From NCBI GenBank assembly GCA_916610825.1, contig OU744453.1:11985826-12049825 (forward strand): a stretch of 64,000 bases of DNA, in the 5' to 3' direction. This document shows, in pieces, positions 1-15,500 of this stretch. A program made the position numbers and the translations under genes. The notes under the pieces are model-generated. The model was not told where the DNA came from, searched no databases, and saw nothing but the letters and a program-made list of their open reading frames with translations. The stretch's first letter is position 1. Each line of letters starts with the position of its first letter. Source of the DNA: Haliclystus octoradiatus (Eukaryota > Cnidaria > Staurozoa > Stauromedusae > Haliclystidae).

Positions 1-509
1 ACAACAACAAAGCAATTTGTCCTTCTCAATTTCACATGCATCATTGACCATTCTCTATTGTTCACACAATTATTCTATTGTTCTATTTATGAAATCTGTC
101 AATCAAATTCTAAATCTAAGTAATGGAGACTTGCAATCTTGAAAATGAATGGATCATCCCAGCAGCACGGGGCACTCATTGCTAGTACAAATAAAGATGG
201 CTGGTACATGTAGATGACTGTATATACTTACTTTTCATATCATAGAAATGGATACCAGCATTTGGATGTCATTCACTGTCAAGAGTATTTTGTCAAATGG
301 CTATGAAATCCTGACATAATATTTTACAATGGTCGTATTGTTGTGTTGCAGCCTATTTGTAAATGGACAACTTTTTTTACATTTCAAGTAGAATATTTAC
401 ACAATTGTTTCATGTATTAAAAATTTCATCAAACCAAAATCAAACCATATTCCTATATTATTAAATTTTACCTAACAATTGTATTGATGCTCTTTTTGTC
501 TCGTCATAG
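1..509 (+). other. WASHC4 intron (5' part of window)
   Basis: No exon of WASHC4 could be found here. The residues expected just upstream of the 510-552 exon were not seen in any frame. The stretch is AT-rich non-coding DNA ending in a short pyrimidine tract and the acceptor TAG at 507-509. Confidence 0.6.
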
Positions 510-3500
510 GGAAGGACCAAAAGTTATTGAAATATCAGACGTTCATATGGTTGTAAGTCAAGCACTCAAACAGATCTCCTTCCGAAAAGCAGTTTATGAA
601 CTTGTAATTTTCTTTTCCATTCAAAAGTTGCCAAATAACAGCTGTCTTCAAGTTGCCTTGTGCAAATTCACAGGATATCGAGATGAAGAAAGCACTTGAA
701 AACATAAACCTACAGGGTAGATATTTTGCTCTACGACTCTACAAGTGCTTTCCCTTCCTTCTTTTCCTTATCATTAATTTCAGGATAATAATGTGAATTA
801 ATAGTGAATAAATAAGTACATAATCACTAGTATAACATGAAAATAATGGAAAATAATATTTTTGTCTCTTTTACATTTCTCCACTCATTCTTTAAGTACA
901 GTAATCAAGTTGTTCTCATTCACCTGTGAGCTGTGGAATGTTTGAAAAGTCAATTATTAATTTTTCATAAACCTTTAATGAACTTATTGAACCAGGTTTT
1001 GAAAGGGTTTTACCAAAAAAGGTTTGCTTTTTGGTAAACAGTTGCAATATCACTTTAAACATCAGTTATAGATCAAAACGGGCAAATTGTAGTGAGATTT
1101 GTCCCAAGATCCAAGTTAGATTTCAGACTTTGAATGGAATATGTATCTTTAAAATTTATTATATTGTTGAGTAAATTTAGAATTAGAAGATTTTTAATCA
1201 ATTTGATTGAATGCTGTACCTGTCAGATATGCTAGCTCTGTTTTGTTATGTTTTATGTTAGACTGTCAGATATGCTAGCTCTGTTTTGTTATGTTTTATG
1301 TTAGACTGTCAGATATGCTAGCTCTGTTTTGTTATGTTTTATGTTAGACTGTCAGATATGCTAGCTCTGTTTTGTTATGTTTTATGTTAGACTGTCTTCG
1401 AGCACTTGGGTGATTTGCTCACAACACTGATCACTTTAGATGAGATAATTTATAATAGCGTAACGTTAAAACTGCATTGGAAACATTACAAAAGGTCAGT
1501 TGTTCCACATGAATCTAGCCTGCTCACGTTATCAATTATTACTTCATGTTTAAGCATTGTATATAATAAACAATGTAATCCCCTCAAGTGCAATTCGGAT
1601 AAGTAAATTTTCCCACTTAACTTCAACCTCAATCTGAAACCTAATATATACTATCTCCTGGTCAAATCCTTGATAATCAATTCCTGGATAGGCGGAAATT
1701 CAGATAAATGCAACAGAAATCGTTATCAATTTTGACTTGCAGGGTTACCCTGTATTTATATACCGGTCTATCCAATATGAGGACTGAGAAGCACTACATT
1801 GGTACATGCTTGCTGTATCTTTTTAAGCTTCTTTCTCACTTACAAACAATACCCGGCTTTCAGAGATGGAGCATCTACTTAGATACTTTAACTAAGGGGA
1901 TATTATGTGGATCAGGCTATCTATTACATCATGGTTCTAAGTGCATCTATTAATTTTTGAGCTGTCATAGCTCCATATTGCCAATAGTTAAAAGTTAATT
2001 GATTGTTATCTCCATGGTATATACCTCTGCATCAGGAAAATTTGTTGACTTTATTTTTACTCTTTTTAAGGATGTTGAAGGCTGTTCATCCAAACGCGTC
2101 CCGATTTGGTGTTGATGAAGCTAAACTGAGACCATTTGAGAAGCTATTACTTGGTCTTGAAGGACAAGTATTGGATGGCTATATTTTTACTGTGAGTCAT
2201 CAGTATTAAATTGTATACATGTGTCCCCAAAGGCGATGTATACACTTTAAGCATCAAATGGCAACATATTTTCTTTGTGGGATTATATAGTTGCAAGAAA
2301 TAACAATCTTATCAGTAATTCTCAAATAACAGATTGTCAATAGACCAATAATGACTTTCGTTAGTTGAGAACTAAACAATGATGTTAAAGACTAAAACAA
2401 AATCTAATCTTTTTCACACTTTGATGTTCCGTTCTCTGTCACAATATCCTGCATTCAAGTATATATAATAGACTGTACTACACTTCAAAATAAATCAGTT
2501 TTATGTGAGGATATTAAACAAGGTGGGAAATTAAGAAGAGGATATTATGCAAGTTTGGCTGACTGTATCTAATTGAACTATGATTTGAATTTTGATTTGT
2601 ATTGTCTCTTGTTTTCATTTTTAGAATTGTGTCCGGCAACATTTTGATACTCGATCTATTAATGTGACGAGGAATCCACTTCTTGCTGAAGAGATGGCTG
2701 TTTGTATCAAAACTCTTTTTCATAAACTAGAATCACGTCTGGGTAAGTTACAGTACATCAATTTGAATGACAGGCTTACATCTAAACAAAAAAATGTTCC
2801 ACATGACTGTCTATGATACTAAACCAAGGGATACGCATGCAATAATTGCTTACAATGGCAAGCACAAATATATCTATATAAATTTTATATTTTTAAGTTT
2901 TAATATATAATTTTTTTTTTTTTTTGATACTGTCTGATGATCGCATAAAGCGTGAAACTTAAAGTCACATAAATGAATGTGTAGTCTTTGACTCCATTTT
3001 ATTATCAGTATAAATATATATGTATATATATAAGGTTAAACAAATATGAATGTGATAATTAGGAGACACTAACTAAATTTGCATGTTAATGCTTCTCAAG
3101 GGAACATTTGAAACTTTTCTGGAAACCCCTTCATATAGACAACAGATCGTTCCAATAGGTGGCAGTATGAGAAGGAATGTATGTAATGAAGGTTTAATGT
3201 ATATTTAGTTAATAATTCAATGCCAGGTATAACACATAAAATGTGTGAAAGCTGGTATACTTCGATTGACTAGAGCCTGGCTCTCAAATGCCATGATGGA
3301 AATAGTTTGAAAAATTGCAAACCATTAAAACACGCAAGCGAAACAAGAAACAGAGAGATAGTATCTTGAGCATCTAGTACGGACTCAATTTAATTACCCA
3401 GATGAATATGATACAACATATAAACCAGTACAGTGTAATAGTGTACAGTGTAGGAAGTGCAATCCCACTTGAGCAATCTACAGCTTGGCTTTGAAACTTT

Positions 3501-6500
3501 GCGGTAATTGTTTGCTAAGAAACGTTAGATAATTGCAAATTTGGATAAATGCTATGAAGCCAGTTAACGTGGTTGATTTGCATCTAAGCCGGTTGCAATG
3601 ATCTTAGTTCTTCAAATGATCATTATTTATTCCAGGTGAGATCAATGAAGTAGATCAAAGAATCAAATTTGTTGGTTTGCTCGGTCTTTTCATTCTTCAC
3701 TTCAATATCTATCGAACGCTTGACAAGAAATTTTTAAAACAAATATGGGATGTGTACAAAAAGGTACAATTGGTTGTTTGATAACATTTTTTTTTTTAAT
3801 ATATACTGTATATATTAATTTCACCATCAAACTCAGTCAGACACAATGCCAATTCTCAGATCAGATTATTCTCATGTTACCTTTTATTCATAATCAAATC
3901 CCTAAATTTGTCAATTGAGATAATTTGCTGACAATTTTTGAAGAGATGTATGTACTAAATACATACTATCATACATACTGTTGGTAATTAAACAGATTTT
4001 TTAATTGTTGCTTTTGTAGTTGCCTGCTGTTTACCTTGCCGGCAATGTCTTGTTGTTCCCAAATGAATTCCTACTAAAGAAGATTCCTCAATTGGAGAAA
4101 TTAATTGACAAAAAACAAATGGATGCTGTCTCAGTCAATCGACTCCAGTATCTTACAACTTGCAACCAGTCGTTATCCAAGTAAGTAGCTATACTAATGT
4201 AGACACATCATTGAAGGGATGTAGCTCTTGTTCTATATTAATCTACTACACTGCATTTTTATGTTTTCCGGGATCCCATTTGAATGAGACAGAACTGTTC
4301 CAAGTAAACAGACTTCATGGGCCTAGCCAGGGACATCGTTTTATCTTTACAAACACACCAAGTAGATAGCCTTTAATCTCAAGCACCATCCATTTGCAGT
4401 ACACTTTACACCCAACATTTTCCATTTCAGTTAAAAGTCAACCTATCACAAATTAAAAATGATAAATATTTCAACCATTTGTATTGTTTAGCTTTCCCAT
4501 AACAATATCTACACGGTAAGACTTTGATAAAAACAACTATCGAAATCATATCTGACAAACATTTCAAAATAAGCAAGATGCAATTAGATTTCTCTGTAGC
4601 TATTTTATTCTGTTTTACTTAGCATGAATCAGTTGATGTCTGATATACCAAACTGTGTTATTTAACAGGGAAGCAAGAAGTTATTACCTTCAAGTAAATG
4701 CATGGCTGATTGAGATGGAATCAGCACTAGAAAGGAAAAGTCAGTTGGCTGAGGTGTTGAATAAGAAAGTTTTACTTTTTATTCAGGTATATAATAATAA
4801 TAATAATAAATAGACTTTCACGTTAAAATTTTGCTACGCACAGTTATCCTTTCGAGTATGTGTCCATGTTTTCTCATCATAATCAAAGCGTTACTTAACT
4901 GTCTTCTATATTGCTAATTTTGTCTGATTTATTGGATGATACTTTATATTCTAAACTATAACGTCATAATCCTGCAATTTGCTTGGTTGGTTCGTATGTT
5001 TGGAAGCTCTAGGATAATCATTTTTCAAAATTTGCCATCAAAGTTTGTTCATAAAGTTTTAGCTGATGCTCAAAGTTGAAGAAGAATGGGGAACTGCAAT
5101 GTATCATTGAAGAAATAAAATCAACAAAGCTGTCTGTATTTAAGAATGACTAACGTTTTGAAGTTTTAGTTTGATCCCCAAGGACATTTTATCAAGTAAA
5201 AACATTGAATTTAAATTGAATTTCAAATGATCAAATCAAGACTTTGAACGACCTCCCGCAACAACAAACTTGAGTCTAAAATTTGTTTTATTTTAGAAAA
5301 GGGTTACCACACACTTGCCAATGTTTGTATTCATGTTCACTACACTCGGAAAAGTTGGATGACATTCAGGAAGTGTTGTAACACTCACCTTGTGTAATAT
5401 ATATGAATACAAACACGGCAAGTGTGTGGCTGCCTTTTTAATACCTTTCAATTGCCAAAGTACACAGTTCAACTGATGAATTCATATGAATAGGAAGAGG
5501 CCTGACGATGTGCCTTTTTACGAGTAATTGACTGAGGTCTTTTGCATGACTTTACATATGTCAGTTATTTATTAAAATTTCCTGACTTACGTCAGATATA
5601 ATGACTTATAATATTCAATCATATGTTTTTCTGTATTCAGGGGATCCTGTATGCTTACAACATCAGTCACATGATAAGAACCATCATGAATTTACATGTA
5701 TCATTATCTAAGCCAATGACCAAATCAGCAGTCATTGCGTTCTGCAGACTTATTGAGTTATTAAAAGTAAGCTAACTCATTCATCTTCTAGAATACTCCA
5801 GCTTGTACCGTTCTTTAAAATACTCTGCTATAATATTCTGAACTATGTGTAGGCTATTGAATGTACGTTTCATCGCCGGAGTATGTTAATTGCTGAAAGT
5901 GTCAATCACATTATACAACATCTGTCATTCTCTGCTTTGTCAATTATTGAAACTGCCAAGGTAAATTTGAATCCTCTTGCTTCATTATTATATGAATGAT
6001 TGCTGTGATGTGCCTTACAATTCTGACATTCTATTTTTCAGAAACGCATCTCCCAAGACAAAAAATTCACTGATCGTCGCTTGGTAATTAAGATTTTATT
6101 TGATAAATTTTTTCTCCACCCAAGATCACACAAGCAGGGATAAAATTTTGCATAAAATGTCTGCATGATGAACCCAATAATAGCATGGTTTATTATTTGA
6201 AACTTGTGTCTTTAACAATTTCCCGATCAACTTATTCAAGGTTGTGATCAGCTTCAATAATGCATTTTATAACAGTACTATTATATACTCCGAGGGCACA
6301 AGGGAAGACAAGTCACATAATTGCTGGTTACTTTCCATAAACAAATACACTCTTCCTCCTCCTCCTCATCATCATCATCATCATCATCTTCATCATCTTC
6401 ATCATTTGATTATACTTAATATGCAAGTTTTAGGCTTTTTACATTACAAATGGCACACTTGTGATGATTGCGACGATTTGACTATACTTATTTTCCATTT

Positions 6501-9500
6501 TCACAGGACATTTTGGCTGCATTCATGTTAGCTGAAAATGCTCTGAATGGAACAGGTATTTGAACATACTTAAGTAATCTCAATGAGGAATATTAACTGG
6601 TCAACATGTCACTCTTGTTGTTTGTTGCAAATATGATTTTCTCTACCTACTTTATGCTTTTCTTTTACAGGAACAAAAGAGCGTCGCTTAATAGCTAACC
6701 TAGCATTGCACGTTGCAAGTCAATCGGTGAGATACAGACATGTTTTGGGACATTTGTTGTTAGTGTTCTTCTTGATGTACATTATTGATCTCTTCATATT
6801 TCTGTACGATAGAAATCTTTACGAGATGAAGAAAACAACAATCTGAGTAACATTTTCAAAAAACTTGATGTTATACTAGAACTTCAAAGTCACATTCGTA
6901 CTGCATGTGACTGCAGTTTCTTGTATTGGCATAGGGTAAGTCCTGACTAATCAACTGAATGGGTTGTGTATACCAATGATACTATTGTTTCTAATATATG
7001 TGTATGTAATGTGATGTTGTAGTCATTTTCAATACCTAGAAGTACACAGCACACGACCAAATGATGATATGTATAAGAAATAATTCTTCTAAATGCTTCT
7101 AGATTCTATATCTGCCCTTCAGATCTCGAAATGATAAATGAGTTGATCCACAATATCTGTCGTCATTACGTCATGCTATTTTTTGGTTTAGCAATTTATG
7201 CCATGTTTGCCAGAAACAATGTCTTACAAAAGATGTAGCTTACCTGAATCCTAGAACATTTCAAACTTTTTCCTCTTCTGAGTTTTTGTTGTTGAGGTTT
7301 GACCTATAAATCAGAACAATATGCACTGCAGGATTCCCCATGTTGTGAAAAAGTATAAGAGAATTTTGTATCAAAGGAACATTGTCTATTTTTCTTGATT
7401 AAACATGGGCATGTTAATCGCAGAACTCAGTAGGCAAATTATTTGATTTGTGCTAATCTATTTGTCCTTTGAAAAAAAGTTTGTATAACTTAAAGGTTCT
7501 GAATAAATGATGATGATGATGATGATGATGATATTTGTGACCACCTAATAGATTAGTATTGATTGCTTTGAATTTCTTCTGTGAGTTAAACCCTTTATCT
7601 CGAATCCTTAACATCACAATAATTTGGCCTAGGTGCTTGATTGGTGGGAAGTTGGCAGCAAATACAATAGCTAGTTGAGCAATAGCAGACCTGACACCAC
7701 CAACCAAGCTGCAGTCACACTGCTAAGTCAATGAAATTCCTAGTTAGACTTATCTTTGTCAACCAACAAGGGATGATAAGGGAGGGGAAAAAGTAAATAG
7801 TGAACAGCGTAAAATGTCAGCAGCACATAAATCAACCACATCAGCAAATAACAATAGGAACAACATTACAATTGTGTTCATATACAAACTTGACATCATT
7901 TGTTTAGATGAATGGCTTTGACATAACAGATCATAGCATACATACAGTCACAGATCAAACAAGCCACTCGATAAGCATAAACTCCTCATTGACTCTCCTA
8001 AACCATTCAGCGGCGCGTTGAAGCAAAGAAAGAACGGTATAGTCCTGGACTGCACTGACAACTGGCTTAATCTAAGGTCCAAGGAAGTAAGAACTGACAG
8101 GGTCATGCTGTTATATGTGCCCAACTCAGCACCAAGGCAGACCGGCCGTCTACAAGTAGACTTTGTGCCATTTAACAGGGAGCTTACAGCGGTATTCAAA
8201 GATAGCGTTCAACCTGAGTAAAATTTTATTTAACTACGAAAAAATTGAAATATTTAATTCATATTTTTTTCCAGGTGATTCTCCCTGTCTATTTGAGTGA
8301 TCTGTTTGATACAGCATGCGATACACACCGTCTTCACGTAAGTATCATATCATGCAGTGAAACGTAGTGAAACCTGTATATAACAGCCAGCTAGGAGAAG
8401 TAGATGAATTGACTGCTATATGCAGGTGACCTTTATATACAGAGTTGATTCAATAGAAAATAATATTTTAGACATAGCAATGGTGACTGTTATAACATGT
8501 TTGACTGTAATTAGTATACTGTAGTACATTCAACTTACTCTGGACATCTATAAATTCATATCTCCTTGTATGTGTTATAATTGACATTTGTCCTGTGTAT
8601 AGTATATGTTTGCTGCCTTGAGAGACTGTGTACCACAGTTAGCACGTGCCAAACATGAAGACTCTGCTGCAACAACATCAGATGCATTTGACAAAGAAAT
8701 AAACACGGTTATGAAAGAGGTAAAAAATCTCAATACACTCATCATTTAAGTTGCAATATATGCTGTGTATATGATACATATATTATCATTCTCTGCCTAT
8801 TTATTTTAGTCTGTACTGGAGCCTTTGTGTCGTGATATTGAGACAGATTTACGTCTATGTACTCATACTCATTTGCAAATAGATGACAGAAACCCTCTCA
8901 AGGTATCTTAACTCAGATTCATGCTTATCCATTTGACCTACCAATGGTGTGCTGAACATTTGTAATTGTTTGATCACCAGATTGGACGGAAGAACATCAG
9001 CAGCTTCTTGAAGATCAAGCCTGTCCGCTTCTTTGATCGGTACTTTGATATCAAAGGTAAGCTAACAAGAATATCTGATCCTTAAAAAAAGTTATTAGGA
9101 AACATAAGGTGGGACATTGTACAGTATTTTTGAGCATTATTACAATCACATTATGTGGATATCAAGCTGCCAAGAGAAAAATACTAACTGGTATCCCTAA
9201 AAACTAATAAGTAAATTAATTAATCAATAAAAATTCCTGATGACAACCGATAATGCCATGGACTTGTGCACAGTCTATACCATCAATATTATTACCTTTG
9301 TTCACATTTTTTGCGTTTTTCTCCTTCAGAATATGTAACTCATTACTTGGATAAAACATTTTACAACCTTACAACAGTTGCATTACATGACTGGAAAACG
9401 TACAATGAAATGCGTAACCTTGCTATTCAGAAATACGGTCTTAACATGACTGAAGTGCATTTACCTAGTCAAACCCTGGAACAGGTTAGTTTCACAATGT

Positions 9501-12500
9501 CTGTTGCCAATAAATGTCTGTCCACAACTTACTCTATAATTTTGTGTAATTATTCACCAATTCATTTTATTGTGTAGGGACTTGATGTGTTGGAAATCAT
9601 GCGAAACATCCATGTATTCGTTGGAAAATATGCGTACAATCTTAACAACCAGGTATATAATGAACTTGAATCTCCTGACTGAGTGACATGATAAATATAT
9701 CATGAAGTAATTGACTTGCACCAGCACTCTTTGTAGAAATACTGCCTAATTTTGGAAAATTAAATTATGTCCTTCTAGCTGAGACTTTTTAGGCTTTACC
9801 CAATATTTTTAATCAAAGTTCAAATTGAAGAGTTTAAAATTTTGTCTTATGTCTACTGTTACCTTTGTCTTTTAGGTTTTTTGTTTTGAAGGAAGTACAG
9901 TACATTTTTTTCCGTATTTAGATTTTTGTTGAACGTGCCTCAAACAATAAACATCTCAACACAATTAACATCAAACACATTGCCAATTCAATTCGCACAC
10001 ATGGCGCTGGCATAATGAACACAACTGTAAATTTCACTTATCAATTTCTGCGCAAAAAGTTCTTTATTTTCTCTCAATTTCTCTACGATGAACACATCAA
10101 AGCAAGACTGATCAAGGTGTGTATTAAGTAATACAATGCTGATTGTCATTGGTAACTGAAGTCATTGTTATGTGCAGGGTTAAATAATGTTTCAACAGAA
10201 CCAATCCTACACTATTGAAGTGCTGCTAGTGAAATATAAATCGGCGATGTAGCGCCAGTGATCGGCTTTCTATATAAATTCAAAACAGTGGTGTGATAGC
10301 ACTACCAATCAAGCAGCATAGCATAAAAATTCAAATTATGATATAAGATTTAGCCCCAATGAACTCTGAAAATAGCTTATGGGTGTTACATGGCACCACA
10401 GCTCATTTAGGACTCATGATAAACATGGTATTCACCATTAAGGGATTTCCATGAGCATTTTATGAGGCCCATTAAAAATTCACAAGTATTTACAAGGAGG
10501 TCAGATGATCTGTTAAAAAAACTATGAAAATAACTGATTTGGCAGACTTATTAAATAGATATGTTAATGTGTAAAAGAATTGACCAACTCTAGTTCCTCT
10601 TTTGATATAATTATGTAATTGTTGTCTGTATTTTTATGCAGGATGGAAAATATTTTAAAGAAATCAAAGCTGACACGGACCAAAAGGTAGGCCTCTTTGG
10701 CTAATAAAATGTATAATTGATTTAACTTAATGACTGGTGATTGCTATATGTTTCATGTAGTATCCTTATGAACGAGCTGAGAAATTCAACAAAGGGATAA
10801 GAAAACTGGGTGTGAATGAAGGAGGACAGAGTTACCTTGATCAATTCCGCTTGCTTGTTACTCAAATTGGTATGATTATTATCGCAATTATAATTTCTAT
10901 AACTATATAATAAGTATGAATGTATGAGGCAAAACATCAATAAAAGTGCTCAATGCTAAGTGCAGAGCGATATAGATAAGTTGACTCCACACAAAGATGA
11001 GGCAAAAGCCTGATGATGATCGCATAATAAATGCCTGAAACTCCAAGTAACGGAAAAGGAATTTGCCTCATCTTTGTGTGAATTATATATTATGTTCTGT
11101 CTTAACAAACATTGAGCATTCTCACATACATGTGTTCACCTCATGTTATACTATATTATAATTTATATATTTATAAACTTTTTTGGTTAATGCTTTTCTG
11201 CTCTAACATCAGGCAATGCAATGGGCTACATCCGAATGATCCGTTCTGGAGGATTACATTGCGTCAGCAATGCTGTCAGGTAAGAGCATTCAAATTTATT
11301 ATTTACTTTGTTTTGATTTATCGTTTTACCCTCACAAACCGGGTAAGCTAGTAACTTTATTCACCAGAGTGTTGGGTTAGTTAGTGATGGTCTTTGGGAC
11401 ATGTCTGAGTTTAATGACCAGATTCCCTTCTGATGATAACTGATAATGACAGGGATTGAACTCAAGACCCTGTAGGCCTAGGCTGAATGCCCTCACCAAC
11501 ACACTATTTTCCCTGACCAACTTCACGTATTGTGTTATACTGTTTAAGGGTTTTCAAAGAGAAACAAAATAATTGTATTGAATCATCCAACCTGAGAACA
11601 ACGGATCTTCCCAACTCCGAAAGAGGCTGATCGATAAATGGAGGAATGTGTTTTTTGTTTATTGAAGTTTACTATATATTGATTGTTCACAGGTTTATTC
11701 CTGATCTTGAAGACATAGTCTGTTTTGAAGAACTTGTCACGGAGGCTACACTGTCTAATGAATCAAAAGAGGCTGCTAGGTAGGTTAAATAGTTGACTTG
11801 CAAGAAATTAAGCACATGCTCATTACCTTGAAGTTAAACTCCTCACCCTTTGGTGGGGTTTTGGGATTGGTGCTTGGTTGGTGGGAGTTACCACATTATT
11901 TACACTGATAATCAGTGGAAAATTACAACTACCCTGTTGAAATAAAAGTTAATCTGTAACTACTTAAAGTAAACTTGAAAAACCTATTGACTTATGGTGA
12001 GGGTGGGCTGGGAAGCATTAGCAATGCGACTATTACAAGTAAGTCAAGGCATAACTGCAGAATTATTTCAATTGATTAATTGACAATATCGATTTTGTTT
12101 GTTCGTGTCTTACTTACTAGCACATGCAAGAATAATTACGCCCTACTATGTCACAAGACTTACCCTATACCATGGACAAGAGATTGGCCATACAATGCCA
12201 GCTTTTGTACAAGGCAATTCCCGTGCATGCATTCCTTGGGGTATCTAACGCCACGCCTCCAAGCAATGCAACAGCAAACTAGAAAAACTGTATGGGCCGT
12301 ACTGCGGACCCCAAATGGCCTGGTGTGTCAATAGTTTCTAGTTTGTTATTGAAGGTGTTTTCTCATTGACTTTAGCATGAAAATGATGATGTAAGTAAAG
12401 ACACTCAAATCTGAAGCCAGAAAGTATTTTTGGCTGTGTACCTAATTGATAGTCATTTTGAAAATTGCACTGCCCCAGAGCCAAAACAAAGAAGTTTGTT

Positions 12501-15500
12501 TCCCATTTTTACTACACATTTTGTCTTTTTTGGATCACATAAAATGGCAACTTTAAATGCTTGTGAATAGCATTATTCACATTGCACCCAGAAACACAGA
12601 GAGTAATAACAGTCATATATTATGTCAAATGCTAAATAATTTCAATCAACATGGATTAATCATAAATCTTATAGTTATATTCACTCCTTGACTCATTGCG
12701 TTTTTGTTTGCCAGAGGCAATCAACCTATCCCATCATTCAGTACTTGAGTAGCAGAAAAAAATTGTAATTATAGCTCATTTAAAAAGTGTATTCAACATT
12801 TGATCCCTATGTATTCCAGATTGACAAACATATAAAAGGTGGGTAGTAACTACTGTAAGCATATGTCTGATCAGAAACAAATTTAAAATTTAAAAACAGC
12901 ATGCACTCCTACATTATATTAACAAATAAAACGAAATTTGAAAATTTGTTGAATTGTCGATTCTGATGCGAACCGTCACATACACCAAACTCTGTGTTTG
13001 AAAAAAATGTTTTATCAGACGTATCATCCTTTTGTAAATTGAATTATATGTCAAAAGGTTGTCAAACAACTTTACACACTTGTAGTCACAGAACATAATT
13101 ATTTTCCTTTACTTTATTTCCTTTCGAAATCACAAAACGATACTTTTCCCATCAGCTTATTTAAACACGTTTATACAGTTTCCAAACACACAAATCAGCC
13201 AATGAGATTCCCGGGATCTGACACCATATGTTATAATTCCATATAAAATGCAATAGTACTATATTCATAACATTGATTTATGTTTTATTCTCAGAATCGT
13301 TGACACATCTATCAGCAATTTGACTACAAATTTTGCAGAGGGCACTGAATACTTCAAGGTGTGATATAATTGATAGATATAATTTATTTTGAATTTTTAA
13401 CTAATGATTGTAACTCAGTAGTATAACATATGTCTTGTTGTTATTTTCTAGATGCTTGTTGATGTTTTTGCACCAGAATTTAGAGAGTCAAAGAATAAAC
13501 ATTTGAAAAACTTCTTTATGATTCTGCCACCTTTGGTGAGATTTTATTTCCTTCTCTAATCCTTTATTTTATGTACTCAATCTTGTATTGGAGCATCTTC
13601 AATCCTATCTGTTCATTAATCATATAGTGTAATGAGCATATTCTTCATTTGTGAATACGGATCATATTGTACATGTAATCAAATTTGTAAATACTGAAAA
13701 ACTTTGTGTTCTATCCCATGGAATTATATTTTAATTGCTAGTAATGAAGTAATTGAGACAGTATCGCTGTACCACTCTTCTGTTTCTATAGGAATGGCTC
13801 TTTTCGCTTGGAGTAATGATGGTAAATGCTCTCTACTGATCTCAGCCGTGACACTGCAGATCATTTTCAATAAATTTCGTCAGATAGGCCCTGAGTATCA
13901 AGCATAATAATACGCCGCAGCTACTCATAATGCAATTCCCTCTGGGCCATTCCATCAGCCACAAGAAGATGGTACACATTTGATATGTCAGATAATGTCA
14001 AGTCTGAGCTACAGCAAACAATTGTTTGCTTTTTGCATGTCTCACAGTACCACAAATGATGATACAGTGTTGCCTTGCTCATATCAATAAATCCTATATC
14101 ACATTTATTTTATCAATTCAGACAATCAATTTTGTTGAGCATTCGATGGGTTGCAAAGAAAAGATGAACAAAAAGAATAAAATTGGTGCTGGTTTTACAG
14201 ATGATGGATTTGTGATGGGCGTTGCTTACATTTTAAAACTGTTAGATCAGTACCATGATTTTGATTCACTTCATTGGTTTCAATCTGTCAATGAAAAATA
14301 TGCCAATGATAAAGTGAGTGGTAAAGTAGAATTACTTGTTTCCAGCCAGTTGACATGCACCACACCTATTCAACATCGAGTATGTTTTCTGTAGTACTGT
14401 ACTTTAATATGTATGAAATGAAAATGGCACTATCTACCAAGTGCTTGTCACAAACATTTTCCTATTTGGATAAAACTGCACCACATCACTTCTCAATAAT
14501 TGTATGCAATGCTATGTATCGAATACCTTGAATGTAAACCATATCATGTCTTCAAATCTGTTACTATTTGTCATGATACTTTTAGCTCTTTTAATTATCC
14601 CATGACTGGAACCTAAGGCATTGTTTCTATTACATCACCTGTGAATTAAGTTTGGTAAATTCTGATTTATTATAATTATTTTAATTCATTCTAATAATTT
14701 GCTTTAGGCTGAAACAATGGCAAAAGCTAAAGGAGGCAAGGATGAAAAGTTACAACAAACAATGAACCTCACTTTAAAACGACTCAATGACTACAGACGA
14801 GTAAGACATGTCATATTTTATTCAGTTATTCCTATGTATGATTGGTAATTAGCTTATTTAGTGTTTAATTTGGTTCTTTTTTAAATTTAGGAATTTGAAT
14901 TGCTTTGGTTCTCGATGAGCAGTGCTAGAATATTCTTCCGAGCTGATGCTGCAACATCCGAGAAGGCAGCTGAAGAGAAAGCCAAAACAGGTAAGTCTCT
15001 AGATAGAACTACATCGCTCTTTAAGGTGATTACTTTGAATGGCTTATACAATCATTGTTGCGTTGATTGCAACAGTATACAGTAATCATTAATCATGTAA
15101 TAGCTAGCTTAATTTTTTATAATTGTAATATTTCATGAAAAAGATGGATGCAAGTGGAGAATAAAGTTGTTTGAGACTCAATTTATATGCCAGTCAAATT
15201 TCATTTTATTTTTCGACAAATGTATCAATGCAAAAATTGATTAGTATAATAATTTATAAAACCATTTGAGTTCAATCCATTCATAATAATTTACTTTTAT
15301 AATATTTTATAAGAAGACTGGTGATAGAATAGACGTGATTTTGCGATGTTTCGATTAGATTCGCTTGTTTTGATTAGATTAATGACAAATGAACTATGTT
15401 GCCTTGGGTTAGAATTTACATTAATTGCCTGTTTATTTACCAGACGCTATGTTCAATTACTTGGATTTAATTTTCCTTGCAGATGTTGATCCTGTTTCCA

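Noticed and set aside
6244..6531. Proline/histidine-rich 95-codon frame
   Set aside because: Produced by a CCT/CAT simple repeat inside a WASHC4 intron. It overlaps a real exon only at its end.
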